Positions 27,423-35,510 of a stretch of 64,000 nt of DNA are shown here, piece by piece. Below the pieces are notes generated by a model, which was given only the letters and a program-made list of their open reading frames with translations, did not search any database and was not told the origin of the DNA. How positions within the stretch are numbered: position 1 is the stretch's first letter; each line of letters begins with the position of its first letter. The translations under genes and the position numbers were made by a program. Source of the DNA: Ferruginibacter sp. (GTDB lineage: Bacteria > Bacteroidota > Bacteroidia > Chitinophagales > Chitinophagaceae); assembly GCA_028288705.1 (NCBI GenBank), contig JAQBNH010000019.1, forward strand, positions 1 to 64,000. The letters run 5' to 3'.

Positions 27423-28925
27423 ATGGAAAATAAAAAACTAACAACAGCTTCTGGTAAACCCTATTTTGAGAATGAAGACAGCATGACGGTCGGCCCGCGT
27501 GGCCCGGTGTTATTACAGGATTTTATTCTCCACGAGAAGATGGCGCATTTTAACCGGGAAAGAATTCCTGAACGTGTCGTACACGCAAAAGGCACGGGAG
27601 CCTATGGCACATTTACGGTAACGAATGACATCAGTAAATACACAAAGGCGAAAATATTTAATGAAGTGGGTAAGCAAACGAAAATGTTCGCGCGCTTTTC
27701 CACTGTTGGAGGAGAGAAAGGAAGTGCCGATACAGAGCGGGATCCAAGAGGCTTCGCACTGAAGTTTTATACAGAAGATGGCAACTGGGACCTTGTAGGT
27801 AATAACACGCCGGTCTTCTTTGTAAAAGACCCGAAGAAGTTTGGCGACTTTATTCATACACAAAAACGGCATCCGAAAACGAACTGTAAAGATGGTACGA
27901 TGAAATGGGATTTCTGGAGCCTAAACCCGGAAAGCCTGCACCAGGTGATGATCCTGATGAGTGAAAGAGGTACCCCTTATTCTTACCGCCATATGCATGG
28001 ATTCAGCAGCCATACTTTTTCTTTTATTAATAGTAAAAATGAAAGGGTATGGACGAAATTTCATTTCATCACGCAGCAGGGCATCCGCAATTTTACAAAA
28101 GAAGAAGCAGAGCAGATCAAGGGTTCCGATGCCGACTGGGCGCAGCGTGATATGGTAGATGCTATTGAAAGAGGCGAATTCCCCAAATGGACGATGAACG
28201 TGCAGATCATGACGGAAGAACAGGCGAAAACATTTCAATGGAATCCGTTTGACCTCACCAAGGTTTGGCCGCATGGGGAGTTTCCATTGATTGAAGTGGG
28301 CGTGATGGAATTGAATAAGATCCCGGATAATTATTTCGCCCATGTGGAACAGGCAGCATTTGCTCCCGCACACGTGATCGACGGAATTGGTTTTTCACCG
28401 GATAAAATGTTGCAGGGCAGGATCCTTTCTTACCCGGATGCGCAGCGCTATCGCCTCGGTGGTAATTATGAATTATTGCCGGTGAACAGTTGTCCTTATA
28501 TGGTCGCAAATTATCAGCGCGATGGCCTGATGCGTGTGGATGAGAATGGTGGCGATCAGCCTAATTATTTCCCTAATAGTTTTGATAACATTACGGTTGA
28601 CGAATCTTACAAGGAGCCTGCACAAGACCTGGGCACAGGCCTCGCAGATCATTTCAACCGGAATGCTCCTGGTGAAGATGATCATTATACGCAACCCGGA
28701 AATCTCTACCGGAATGCCATGGACGCAGAACAGAAAAAGCACCTGGTAGGAAATATCATTCACGAGATGGGTGGCATTACCGGGCCCAAAAAAGCCGAGA
28801 TCATCAACCGCCAGTTATGTCATTTCTTTAGGGCGGATATTAACCTTGGTATACAGATCGCGCAGGGCCTTGGTGTTAATCTGGAAGAAGCCATGCCGCA
28901 GAAACACGAGACAGCGGTCGTTTAA
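27423..28925 (+). CDS. katA: Heme catalase (monofunctional)
   Basis: 500 residues; splits hydrogen peroxide into water and oxygen. Catalytic His54 (RVVHAKGTGAYG), Asn127 in VGNNTPVFFV and the proximal heme ligand Tyr337 (RILSYPDAQRYRLG) all stand where the family has them. The short length (about 500, no C-terminal flavodoxin-like domain) marks the small-subunit clade. No signal peptide, so cytoplasmic. Divergent oxyR and the shared spacer imply peroxide induction. A good terminator follows. Confidence 0.97.
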   Translation: MENKKLTTASGKPYFENEDSMTVGPRGPVLLQDFILHEKMAHFNRERIPERVVHAKGTGAYGTFTVTNDISKYTKAKIFNEVGKQTKMFARFSTVGGEKGSADTERDPRGFALKFYTEDGNWDLVGNNTPVFFVKDPKKFGDFIHTQKRHPKTNCKDGTMKWDFWSLNPESLHQVMILMSERGTPYSYRHMHGFSSHTFSFINSKNERVWTKFHFITQQGIRNFTKEEAEQIKGSDADWAQRDMVDAIERGEFPKWTMNVQIMTEEQAKTFQWNPFDLTKVWPHGEFPLIEVGVMELNKIPDNYFAHVEQAAFAPAHVIDGIGFSPDKMLQGRILSYPDAQRYRLGGNYELLPVNSCPYMVANYQRDGLMRVDENGGDQPNYFPNSFDNITVDESYKEPAQDLGTGLADHFNRNAPGEDDHYTQPGNLYRNAMDAEQKKHLVGNIIHEMGGITGPKKAEIINRQLCHFFRADINLGIQIAQGLGVNLEEAMPQKHETAVV

Positions 28926-28945
28926 TATTTTTGCATGTTGATGTG

Positions 28946-28977
28946 AAAGCCCGGTTGAATGCCGGGCTTTTGCTTTT
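28946..28977 (+). terminator. Terminator of katA
   Basis: AAAGCCCGG (28946-28954) with CCGGGCTTT (28962-28970), then TTGCTTTT. Confidence 0.88.
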
Positions 28978-29005
28978 AATTGTGAAGGCTGTTGAATGCT
29001 GCTGC

Positions 29006-29013
29006 TAATTTTG
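29006..29013 (+). promoter_or_regulatory. -7 element before the LOG-family gene
   Basis: TAATTTTG matches TAnnTTTG perfectly, 31 bases before the start codon. The -33 element is not clear. Confidence 0.4.
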
Positions 29014-29044
29014 ACTTAAATTGGAGCGGTAAAAAATTCAATAC

Positions 29045-29764
29045 ATGACAGAATCGGAGATAAAGTTTTTAGAAGGGCCGCAGAACAGGTGGAAAGAATT
29101 CAAGTTTGCATTCAGCGTGTTGATGGAATTCATCAAAGGTTTTCGAACGTTGCATTTCGTTGGGCCCTGCGTAACCATATTTGGCAGCGCCAGGTTTAAA
29201 GAAGATCATCCTTATTATAAACAAACCGAAAAAATAGCAGGGGAGATCGCGAAGCTGGGTTTTACGATCATGACCGGCGGCGGACCAGGCGTGATGGAAG
29301 CGGCTAACCGAGGCGCCAAGGATGTTGGTGGAAGAAGCGTAGGTTGCAATATCGTTTTGCCGCATGAGCAGCACCACAACCCATACCTGGATCATTGGGT
29401 AAATATTAAATACTTTTTTGTACGCAAAACCTTACTGATCAAATATTCTTACGCCTTCGTTGTAATGCCAGGCGGCTTTGGAACGCTGGATGAATATTTT
29501 GAAGCGTTAACGCTGATACAAACCAAGATGATCAGTGAATTTCCGATCATTATTTTTGATCGTGATTTTCATAAAGATGTAATGGAGCATATCGACCAGA
29601 TGTTGTCGAAAGGAACGATCTCAAAAGAAGATTTAAAGCTTTGCCTTTTCACCGATTCCATTGATGAAGCGGTACAGCATTTAAAAGAATACAGTATCAA
29701 TAAGTTCGGACTGAAGCCTGCAACCCGTAAACGTTCCTGGTGGTTGTTTGAGCGACAATACTAG
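29045..29764 (+). CDS. LOG-family protein (nucleotide 5'-monophosphate nucleosidase, TIGR00730 type)
   Basis: 239 residues. The family signature PGGFGTLDEYFE (the PGGxGTxxE site) and the upstream GGGPGVMEAANRGA loop are intact. LOG enzymes split nucleoside monophosphates into base and ribose 5-phosphate; in plants they activate cytokinins, and bacterial members often act as general nucleotide nucleosidases. The protein starts TESEIKFLEGPQNRWKEF and has extra residues before the core. Cytoplasmic, no signal. The 3' end meets the convergent EamA gene after 2 bases. Confidence 0.88.
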   Translation: MTESEIKFLEGPQNRWKEFKFAFSVLMEFIKGFRTLHFVGPCVTIFGSARFKEDHPYYKQTEKIAGEIAKLGFTIMTGGGPGVMEAANRGAKDVGGRSVGCNIVLPHEQHHNPYLDHWVNIKYFFVRKTLLIKYSYAFVVMPGGFGTLDEYFEALTLIQTKMISEFPIIIFDRDFHKDVMEHIDQMLSKGTISKEDLKLCLFTDSIDEAVQHLKEYSINKFGLKPATRKRSWWLFERQY

Positions 29765-29766
29765 GT

Positions 29767-30723
29767 TTATCCCGGCAACAAAAATGCTGCGATCTTCATT
29801 CGCCAGATGAGTACTAACACGCCGGTGAGCGCCAGCAAAATTCCACCGGCAGCGGCCTTCGATATTTTTTCTTTGTACACAAAATGCGAGATCAATAAAG
29901 CGATTACCGGAACCAGCGAGAAGATCGTTTGTGCAACAGCGACATCAATATATTGAATGGCGAGCATCGCAAAACTCACGGCGAGTAAAGGGCCAAACAA
30001 CACGCCCAGCGCTGCTGTACCAAGGGAACGAACAGGTTGGCTGCGTAAGTTTTTCCAATTAGTGCCGATCTTGTTACGCAGCAGCATGACCGTAAATACC
30101 AAAATGCCTGCAACAAAAAAGCGGATGAAACCTCCTGTTACCGGAGCCACCGGGAAGCCGGTCCCGGTTTGTAATAAAAATCCTTTTTTGCTGAACGCCA
30201 ACCCTGCTCCGCTGCAGAGTGCACCGAGGACGCCAAATACAATTCCTTTCCCGATAGAGCCATGTCCATGGTCAGGGATCGCGGCTCGTTCTTTTCTTCC
30301 CAGGCTCATAAAGATCATTCCTGTAATAGTGATAGCGATTCCTGTAATACCAATTCCATTGATCGATTCATTCAATAGAAAATAACCAAAAAACAGAGCG
30401 CCTGCCGGGGCCAGCGTCGTGAGTACGGTTCCATATCTCGGACTCAAAATCGTGTACATATGATAAGACAGGTAATCGCCGATGCCCAACGCAATAACGC
30501 CCGAAAGCCCCAGCCACAGCCATGCCTGCAAATATTCTGTTGAAAAAATGGAAAGAATACTACCGGGTTCTATCAGCAATGCCGAAAGTCCGACAAGAAT
30601 GATCGCTAATAAAAGGCGAAACATATTCATGCTGGCCACGCTCATCTTTCGCGCAGCTAACGTAAAGGGAAAGACACTGATCGCCCAGCAAACCGCAGCA
30701 AGTAAAGCAATGATCAATCCCAT
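29767..30723 (-). CDS. EamA-family (drug/metabolite) membrane transporter
   Basis: 318 residues with ten predicted membrane helices: two homologous five-helix halves joined by the loop LGRKERAAIPDHGHGSIGKG (about 139-158). The first half starts MGLIIALLAAVCWAISVFPF and the second IVFGVLGALCSGAGLAFSKK. The Gly-rich helix ends (ALGIGDYLSYHMYT) are typical. Substrates of this family range from amino acids to drugs and cannot be told here. Stop codon only 2 bases from the stop of the convergent LOG gene. Confidence 0.85.
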   Translation of the reverse strand: MGLIIALLAAVCWAISVFPFTLAARKMSVASMNMFRLLLAIILVGLSALLIEPGSILSIFSTEYLQAWLWLGLSGVIALGIGDYLSYHMYTILSPRYGTVLTTLAPAGALFFGYFLLNESINGIGITGIAITITGMIFMSLGRKERAAIPDHGHGSIGKGIVFGVLGALCSGAGLAFSKKGFLLQTGTGFPVAPVTGGFIRFFVAGILVFTVMLLRNKIGTNWKNLRSQPVRSLGTAALGVLFGPLLAVSFAMLAIQYIDVAVAQTIFSLVPVIALLISHFVYKEKISKAAAGGILLALTGVLVLIWRMKIAAFLLPG

Positions 30724-30778
30724 AATTGTTGAGGTAAAATGAGGCGCTGATTGTTGTACGCTGTCGTTTAGCAGCGAT

Positions 30779-31252
30779 CTAGTATGCTGTTTTGTTTATT
30801 TTATCCTGCCATTCCTTAAAGACTTCGAGCGCCTGTTCGCGGCCAAGGCTGGTGATCGGGATGCGCCGTTGTTCTATATTCGCTGCCATCTCATCATAGA
30901 TCATCGAATCGTCGAAGCCGATGTCTGCAGCATCCTGGCGGTTATTGGCAAAATATATTTTCTTTGGCCTTGCCCAGTAAATTGCGCCCAGGCACATCGG
31001 GCATGGCTCACAGGAAGTGTACACTTCGCAGTCATCTAATTGAAATGTTCCTAAATTTTTACAGGCATCCCGAATGGCCACTACTTCTGCATGCGCCGTT
31101 GGATCATTTGATGAAGTCACCTGGTTATTTCCGCGGCCAACAATGGTATCATCTTTCACTATCACGCAACCAAACGGTCCGCCCTCGTTGTTGCGAATCC
31201 CTTGTAAAGAAAGGCTGATCGCTTCCTGCATGAATTTTTCTTCTCTGGTCAT
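30779..31252 (-). CDS. guaD: Guanine deaminase
   Basis: 157 residues, close to the 156 of the Bacillus subtilis enzyme. It turns guanine into xanthine in the cytoplasm. The cytidine-deaminase zinc site is HAEVVA (His and catalytic Glu) with PCPMC (two Cys) in SCEPCPMCLGAIYWARPKK. The segments GGPFGCVIVKD, NQVTSSNDPTAHAE and AADIGFDDSMIYDE strongly favour guanine deaminase over tRNA adenosine deaminase. I took the ATG at 31252, because the longer TTG start lies inside a perfect -7 element. Confidence 0.9.
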   Translation of the reverse strand: MTREEKFMQEAISLSLQGIRNNEGGPFGCVIVKDDTIVGRGNNQVTSSNDPTAHAEVVAIRDACKNLGTFQLDDCEVYTSCEPCPMCLGAIYWARPKKIYFANNRQDAADIGFDDSMIYDEMAANIEQRRIPITSLGREQALEVFKEWQDKINKTAY

Positions 31253-31258
31253 AGCGTA

Positions 31259-31266
31259 CAAAGTTA
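31259..31266 (-). promoter_or_regulatory. -7 element of the guaD promoter
   Basis: Minus strand TAACTTTG, a perfect TAnnTTTG, ending 6 bases before the guaD ATG. As with guaA, the mRNA would have a leader of only a few bases. Confidence 0.45.
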
Positions 31267-31306
31267 ACGCCTTCTGAAGATGTAAGGAGATGAACCGGGG
31301 AGAATT

Positions 31307-32059
31307 TTAGAGCCCGCAATAATAGTCGTAGCCTCGTTCGTACCAGTAATCGCGCGGCCTGTCGTCGCTAAAAGCTATCGTGCCGATCCTTTTTAAATGT
31401 TTAACACCGTATTTCACCGGGATGATCAGGCGTAACGGAAAGCCCTGGTTCAGGGGCAATGCGGCGCCATTCATCTCGTAGCAAAGAATGGTTTGTGGCT
31501 GCAACATGCTTTTATTGTCGAGCCCGACATAATATTCACCGTCTGGTGTTTCCATACCGGTGAAACGTAATGCCATCTGTGCATCCAATCCGTAGTGCTT
31601 TACAAAGTCGCTGAATTTTACACCGGACCAATGCGTTACCTGGCTCCATCCTTCTATACATTTAAAGTCGAAGATCACATCGGTCTTCGGGAGTTTTTTA
31701 ATCTCATCGAGGCTGATGAACAACGTGTCGCCGGGAGCCTTTATCAGTTTCAATCGCCAGGTGCTTGCGTCAAAATCAGTTCCTAGTCCTGCATCTCCAT
31801 TCACGCGCACGCGGGGTACGGCAAATTGCTTTGGATAAGTTTGCGCAAGCCGTCCGGGATTGAATAAAGAATAAAAAATATTTTCATTTGTATTGAGTAC
31901 CGTTCGCAATGGTTTAATCGCTCCCGCTTCTGTCGGTTGTTTTTTCAGCCAGTTCCAGCCCGCAAAACAGAGTAGCAGGAATAATATAAATACAGCAAAT
32001 GACAGAACAGAGCGTCTCTTCCATTGTGCGGGGGTAATATCTTTTTCAGTTGCTATCAT
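31307..32059 (-). CDS. Molybdopterin-dependent oxidoreductase, sulfite oxidase fold, membrane-anchored
   Basis: 250 residues. A twin-arginine-like start (KRRSVLSF) leads into one membrane helix (about 18-35). The catalytic domain is of the sulfite oxidase/MsrP family, with the Mo-ligand Cys134 in FDFKCIEGWSQV and the cofactor-binding end (GFPLRLIIPVKYGVKHLKRI). It overlaps the upstream cytochrome b gene by 4 bases (32056-32059), so the two subunits are likely made together: cytochrome in the membrane, molybdoenzyme outside. With msrB just upstream, a role in reducing oxidised methionine is plausible, but the substrate is not proven. Confidence 0.8.
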   Translation of the reverse strand: MIATEKDITPAQWKRRSVLSFAVFILFLLLCFAGWNWLKKQPTEAGAIKPLRTVLNTNENIFYSLFNPGRLAQTYPKQFAVPRVRVNGDAGLGTDFDASTWRLKLIKAPGDTLFISLDEIKKLPKTDVIFDFKCIEGWSQVTHWSGVKFSDFVKHYGLDAQMALRFTGMETPDGEYYVGLDNKSMLQPQTILCYEMNGAALPLNQGFPLRLIIPVKYGVKHLKRIGTIAFSDDRPRDYWYERGYDYYCGL

Positions 32060-32763
32060 GAGTTGGAAACAGGGGATTGGTCAGGAACGGAGATTTCAGT
32101 TGTTTTATCAGGCGCCGGCAATACATCAAATCCCGTGATCATCGACTGGAAATTATTCCAGCCTGCAATGATCACCTGGATGATATGCACAAAGAAGAAA
32201 AGCACAAATAATAAAGTGATGATAAAATGTTCAGCCCTTGCCCATTCATATCCGCCGAGGATGGAGCAAAGAAAATTTAATTGTGCAGGTTTATAAATGG
32301 CGAGGCCGGTGAGCAACATTAAAAACCCCATCACGATCACGCCTGTGTAAGCGAGGCGTTGAGCAGCGTTGTATTTCTTCTGCGGAGGCAGGCCCTTGCG
32401 TAAATGCAGATCATGCAGCAACACGAGCCATCCTTCTTTCAGCGAATGCCTGTTGGGGAAAATCAGTTTATATTCCTTGGAAAAAAGCAGGTATAAAAAA
32501 TAGAGCAGACCATTGATCGCGAACAGCCACATAAAAACAAAATGCAGGCTCATGCCTTCTGCCAGGCGAAACGGAACATGGAGTGCTTTGTAAAATGAAT
32601 CAGGAAAAAATTTAAGAATGGTCGTCTTGCCCCAGCCAATGCGGTACACATCATTTGCCCAATAGATCAGCAGGCCACTCCAGATCATCACGAGTAAAAT
32701 CGGGAAGTTTACCCAATGAAACCAGCGAATGGCAAGCGAATGTTTTTTGGCAATTTTTTTCAT
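32056..32763 (-). CDS. Cytochrome b-type membrane subunit (b561 / MsrQ-like role)
   Basis: 235 residues. Four or five hydrophobic helices; His residues in the helices (IRWFHWVNFPILLVMIWSG near 15-33, and HFIITLLFVLFFFVHIIQVI near the end) are suitable as ligands for two hemes. The start at 32763 is the ATG; a TTG lies three codons upstream. It matches thiosulfate-reductase/b561-type cytochromes that pass electrons from the quinone pool to a molybdoenzyme. Translation probably couples to the overlapping gene downstream (ATGA). Confidence 0.75.
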   Translation of the reverse strand: MKKIAKKHSLAIRWFHWVNFPILLVMIWSGLLIYWANDVYRIGWGKTTILKFFPDSFYKALHVPFRLAEGMSLHFVFMWLFAINGLLYFLYLLFSKEYKLIFPNRHSLKEGWLVLLHDLHLRKGLPPQKKYNAAQRLAYTGVIVMGFLMLLTGLAIYKPAQLNFLCSILGGYEWARAEHFIITLLFVLFFFVHIIQVIIAGWNNFQSMITGFDVLPAPDKTTEISVPDQSPVSNS

Positions 32764-32815
32764 CCCCGACAAGGTAAGAAAATATTCAGGTTCAAGGTAG
32801 GTGGAAGATGAGGCG

Positions 32816-33298
32816 CTAGTTCTTTACAAACTTTAAAGAAGCAGAATTCATACAATAGCGCAAACCAGTTGGTTTCGGACCATCATCAAATACATGGCCT
32901 AAATGCGCGCCACAGCGACTGCAGTTTACCTCGGTGCGATCCATTCCAAAACTCCTGTCGGTGATCTCCTCCACGTTTTTTGCATTGACCGGCTGCCAGA
33001 AGCTTGGCCATCCCGTTCCACTTTCAAATTTTGTGGCGGAAGTGAATAAGGGCTGATCGCAACAAACACAATAGTAAGTTCCCTTCTGGTGATTATCCCA
33101 GGTGTTGCCGGAATAAGCTGCCTCTGTACCTTTTTTTCTCGTAACCTGGAATTGAATCGGGGTTAGTTGCTTACGCCACTCCTCATCGGTCTTAAAAACG
33201 CTGTATTTATGGGAAGTACCTGCCGCATTGTTGTTTCTTTGGGCATTGCAACTAAACGTTAAGCAGGAAATTAAGGCGATCGCCAATATATTTTTCAT
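32816..33298 (-). CDS. msrB: Peptide-methionine (R)-S-oxide reductase, lipoprotein form
   Basis: 160 residues. It reduces the R form of methionine sulfoxide in proteins. The N-terminus is a lipoprotein signal with lipobox LTFSC, so it should be anchored in the cell envelope, unlike the common cytoplasmic form. The zinc site has CVCC ([11 protein letters not shown]) and CSRC ([16 protein letters not shown]); the catalytic Cys is in [13 protein letters not shown]. It is followed after 52 bases by the cytochrome b and molybdoenzyme pair, suggesting an envelope methionine-repair group. Confidence 0.92.
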   Translation of the reverse strand: MKNILAIALISCLTFSCNAQRNNNAAGTSHKYSVFKTDEEWRKQLTPIQFQVTRKKGTEAAYSGNTWDNHQKGTYYCVCCDQPLFTSATKFESGTGWPSFWQPVNAKNVEEITDRSFGMDRTEVNCSRCGAHLGHVFDDGPKPTGLRYCMNSASLKFVKN

Positions 33299-33415
33299 AA
33301 TAAGTTGTTTGCTAAAGTTACGAAACCTCCAGCACGATGGTTTGATGAACGCATTTGTTTAACAAGATCTTTTCTATGTAATAATGGGCTAATTTTACGG
33401 CCTAAACGCAGACTT

Positions 33416-33580
33416 ATGGGCATCTTACGGCAAGTGGCAGAATATCTTTACCTGAAGAAAAAAGACCCGACAGCCACCGACAGCACCTGGGTGAAATATA
33501 TGCATGGCATCAACCGGCTTTCTATCTTTTTATTCCTGATCGCTATGATCATCCTGGCGATCAAATTACTGAAGCATTAG
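33416..33580 (+). CDS. Small membrane protein, DUF6728-like
   Basis: 54 residues: MGILRQVAEYLYLKKKDPTA, then WVKYMHGINRLSIFLFLIAM and the end ILAIKLLKH. One C-terminal membrane helix preceded by a basic segment. The pattern (Y-L-x-KK ... W-x-K-x-MHGINRLSI) is that of a small conserved Bacteroidota protein family. I took the ATG at 33416; a longer reading would begin 37 codons earlier within the msrB promoter region. The last 20 bases overlap the end of lpxB on the other strand. Confidence 0.65.
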   Translation: MGILRQVAEYLYLKKKDPTATDSTWVKYMHGINRLSIFLFLIAMIILAIKLLKH

Positions 33581-34679
33581 TTACGAGTTGATAAACCGAT
33601 CGTGCAGCATTCGCAGAAGCATGTCCCCCGGATTTTAATAACGTTTTTAAATCGGCATAATCTTTTGCAAGGGTTTTCTTACGATGCTCATCCTCCAATA
33701 ATAAGCGGAGTTCTTTCACCAGATGCACTTCCGTCAGTTCATCCTGGATCAATTCTTTCACCACTGGCTTATCCATGATCAGGTTGACCAAACCGATGTA
33801 TTTTATTTTGATCAGCCTCTTTGCGATCTGGTAAGAAATGGCATTGCCTTTATAACAAATAATTTCAGGGACGGCGAACAACGCCGTTTCCAAAGTGGCT
33901 GTTCCACTGGTTACCAGCGCTGCATTTGCGCCCGACAATAATTCATAAGTCTGATTCAAAACAGCGCCGACATTTTTGTAAGGTGCCAGGAAGCGATCGT
34001 AAAATTCAGGGGGAAGTCCGGGTGCTTTTGCCACAACGAACTGGTATTGCGGAAAGTGTTTTGCCACACTTAACATGATCGGTAATTTGATATTGATCTC
34101 CTGTTGCCGGCTGCCGGGAAGCAAAGCGATCGTCGCCGTTTTATTGTGCGTCATTGCAGGATGATCCCGTTCGAAATCTTCAATCACTTCTACCAACGGA
34201 TGGCCAACATATTCTGCATCGAAATTCCATTTTTTATAAAAATCTTTTTCGAAAGGCAGGATCACGAGCATTTTATCTACGTTCTTTTTGATAGCATGCA
34301 CGCGGTTTTCTTTCCAGGCCCAGATCTGCGGAGAAATATAGTACACGATCTTCAAGCCCTGCTCCCGGGCCCATTTCGCAATGCGAAGATTAAATCCCGG
34401 GTAATCGATCAGCACCAAAACATCCGGCTTGTAAGCCAGGATATCTTTTTTACAAAAGGAAATATTTTTAAGGATTGTCGGGAGGTTTTTAATCACTTCC
34501 GTAAAACCCATAAATGCCAGGTCACGGTAATGTTTCACCAGCGTAGCGCCTGCAGCCTGCATTTTATCTCCGCCCCAGCAGCGGATATCCGCGCTCAGAT
34601 CCAACTTATATAATTCTTTTACGAGGTTGCTGCCATGAAGGTCGCCACTGGCCTCACCTGCGATGAGATAGTATTTCAT
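33561..34679 (-). CDS. lpxB: Lipid-A-disaccharide synthase
   Basis: 372 residues. It joins two acylated glucosamines in lipid A synthesis, at the inner membrane. Start MKYYLIAGEASGDLHGSNLV, then the conserved RCWGGDKMQAAGATLVKHY, VLIDYPGFNLRIAKWAREQG, YYISPQIWAWKENRVHAIKK and LLPGSRQQEI. C-terminal signature GTATLETALFAVPEIICYKG. It is 43 bases downstream of the VanX-type gene, possibly co-transcribed. Confidence 0.96.
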   Translation of the reverse strand: MKYYLIAGEASGDLHGSNLVKELYKLDLSADIRCWGGDKMQAAGATLVKHYRDLAFMGFTEVIKNLPTILKNISFCKKDILAYKPDVLVLIDYPGFNLRIAKWAREQGLKIVYYISPQIWAWKENRVHAIKKNVDKMLVILPFEKDFYKKWNFDAEYVGHPLVEVIEDFERDHPAMTHNKTATIALLPGSRQQEINIKLPIMLSVAKHFPQYQFVVAKAPGLPPEFYDRFLAPYKNVGAVLNQTYELLSGANAALVTSGTATLETALFAVPEIICYKGNAISYQIAKRLIKIKYIGLVNLIMDKPVVKELIQDELTEVHLVKELRLLLEDEHRKKTLAKDYADLKTLLKSGGHASANAARSVYQLVTNASVI

Positions 34680-34722
34680 TGTTACAATTCAGCCCTAAAG
34701 TTAAGCAATCAAAAAGGGAGAC

Positions 34723-35439
34723 TTATTTATTCAGCTTTGCGAGGTCTTTAAAAGACAGGTTAAGCAATTCGTAGGTTTTTGGATTAGCCAAAAAGTAATG
34801 CCACCATTCTGTTTCCAGTGCAACAAAACCATATTTCTCCATCACCGTTCTTAGCAGCAGGCGGTTGGATAAAACTTTAGCCGGGAGGTTTTTGAAATCC
34901 TGATGCGCTGTGTCAGAAAAATTATCAAAACCGGTGCCCATATCCAGGGGCATGCCGGTAGATAAATCAATGATCGTGAGATCTACCGCAACACCGCGGT
35001 TATGGCCACTGCCGGTTTTCGGATCTGCGGCATAACGGTCGTCTTTTACAGGCTCCCACATTTTTTCCGTAACGGCATAAGGGCGATAAGCGTCCCAGAT
35101 CTGCAGTCCTAAATTTTTATCATTCAGTTCCTGTTGAACGGATTTCAGCGCCTGCACTGCTTTTGACCGGAGATAGGTTGTTTTTAGGGCAGGATACAAT
35201 GGCTTTCCCATGAAGTTGTCGCTACTGCTATATTTCAGATCCAGCAGGAGAGAAGGGATCGCCTTTTTCAGGTCGACCATATTTTTTGCCGGTTGCCCGA
35301 TCGTCGTTTTAATAAAAACTTTTTTGCTGCTGATGACCCAGAGCCCGTATTTATTTTTCGTACTGTCCTGCGCATTCGCTGTGGGAAAACTTAATGATAA
35401 TACCAGGCAGGAAAAGATAAAAATATACAGCCGATTCAT
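34723..35439 (-). CDS. VanX-type D-alanyl-D-alanine dipeptidase (secreted)
   Basis: 238 residues from the ATG at 35439 (a longer reading would add 11 residues before the signal peptide MNRLYIFIFSCLVLSLSFPT). The M15D zinc peptidase motifs are complete: SGHNRGVAVDLTI (His and Asp ligands) and ETEWWHYF (Glu and His). Before them stands LQIWDAYRPYAV, the substrate-loop Arg. The signal peptide places it in the periplasm. In this phylum it most likely recycles D-Ala-D-Ala; no vanH or vanA gene is near, so resistance is unlikely. It lies among cell-wall genes. Confidence 0.9.
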   Translation of the reverse strand: MNRLYIFIFSCLVLSLSFPTANAQDSTKNKYGLWVISSKKVFIKTTIGQPAKNMVDLKKAIPSLLLDLKYSSSDNFMGKPLYPALKTTYLRSKAVQALKSVQQELNDKNLGLQIWDAYRPYAVTEKMWEPVKDDRYAADPKTGSGHNRGVAVDLTIIDLSTGMPLDMGTGFDNFSDTAHQDFKNLPAKVLSNRLLLRTVMEKYGFVALETEWWHYFLANPKTYELLNLSFKDLAKLNK

Positions 35440-35510
35440 TATCTTAGGAGAGAAGGAATATTTACCGGGCATAAAAAATATTTCTTCAATATACTCAATT
35501 TTACCCTACC

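Noticed and set aside
34723..35439. Vancomycin resistance function for the VanX-type gene
   Set aside because: No vanH, vanA or vanRS gene is near, and such dipeptidases are common in Gram-negative Bacteroidota for D-Ala-D-Ala recycling.
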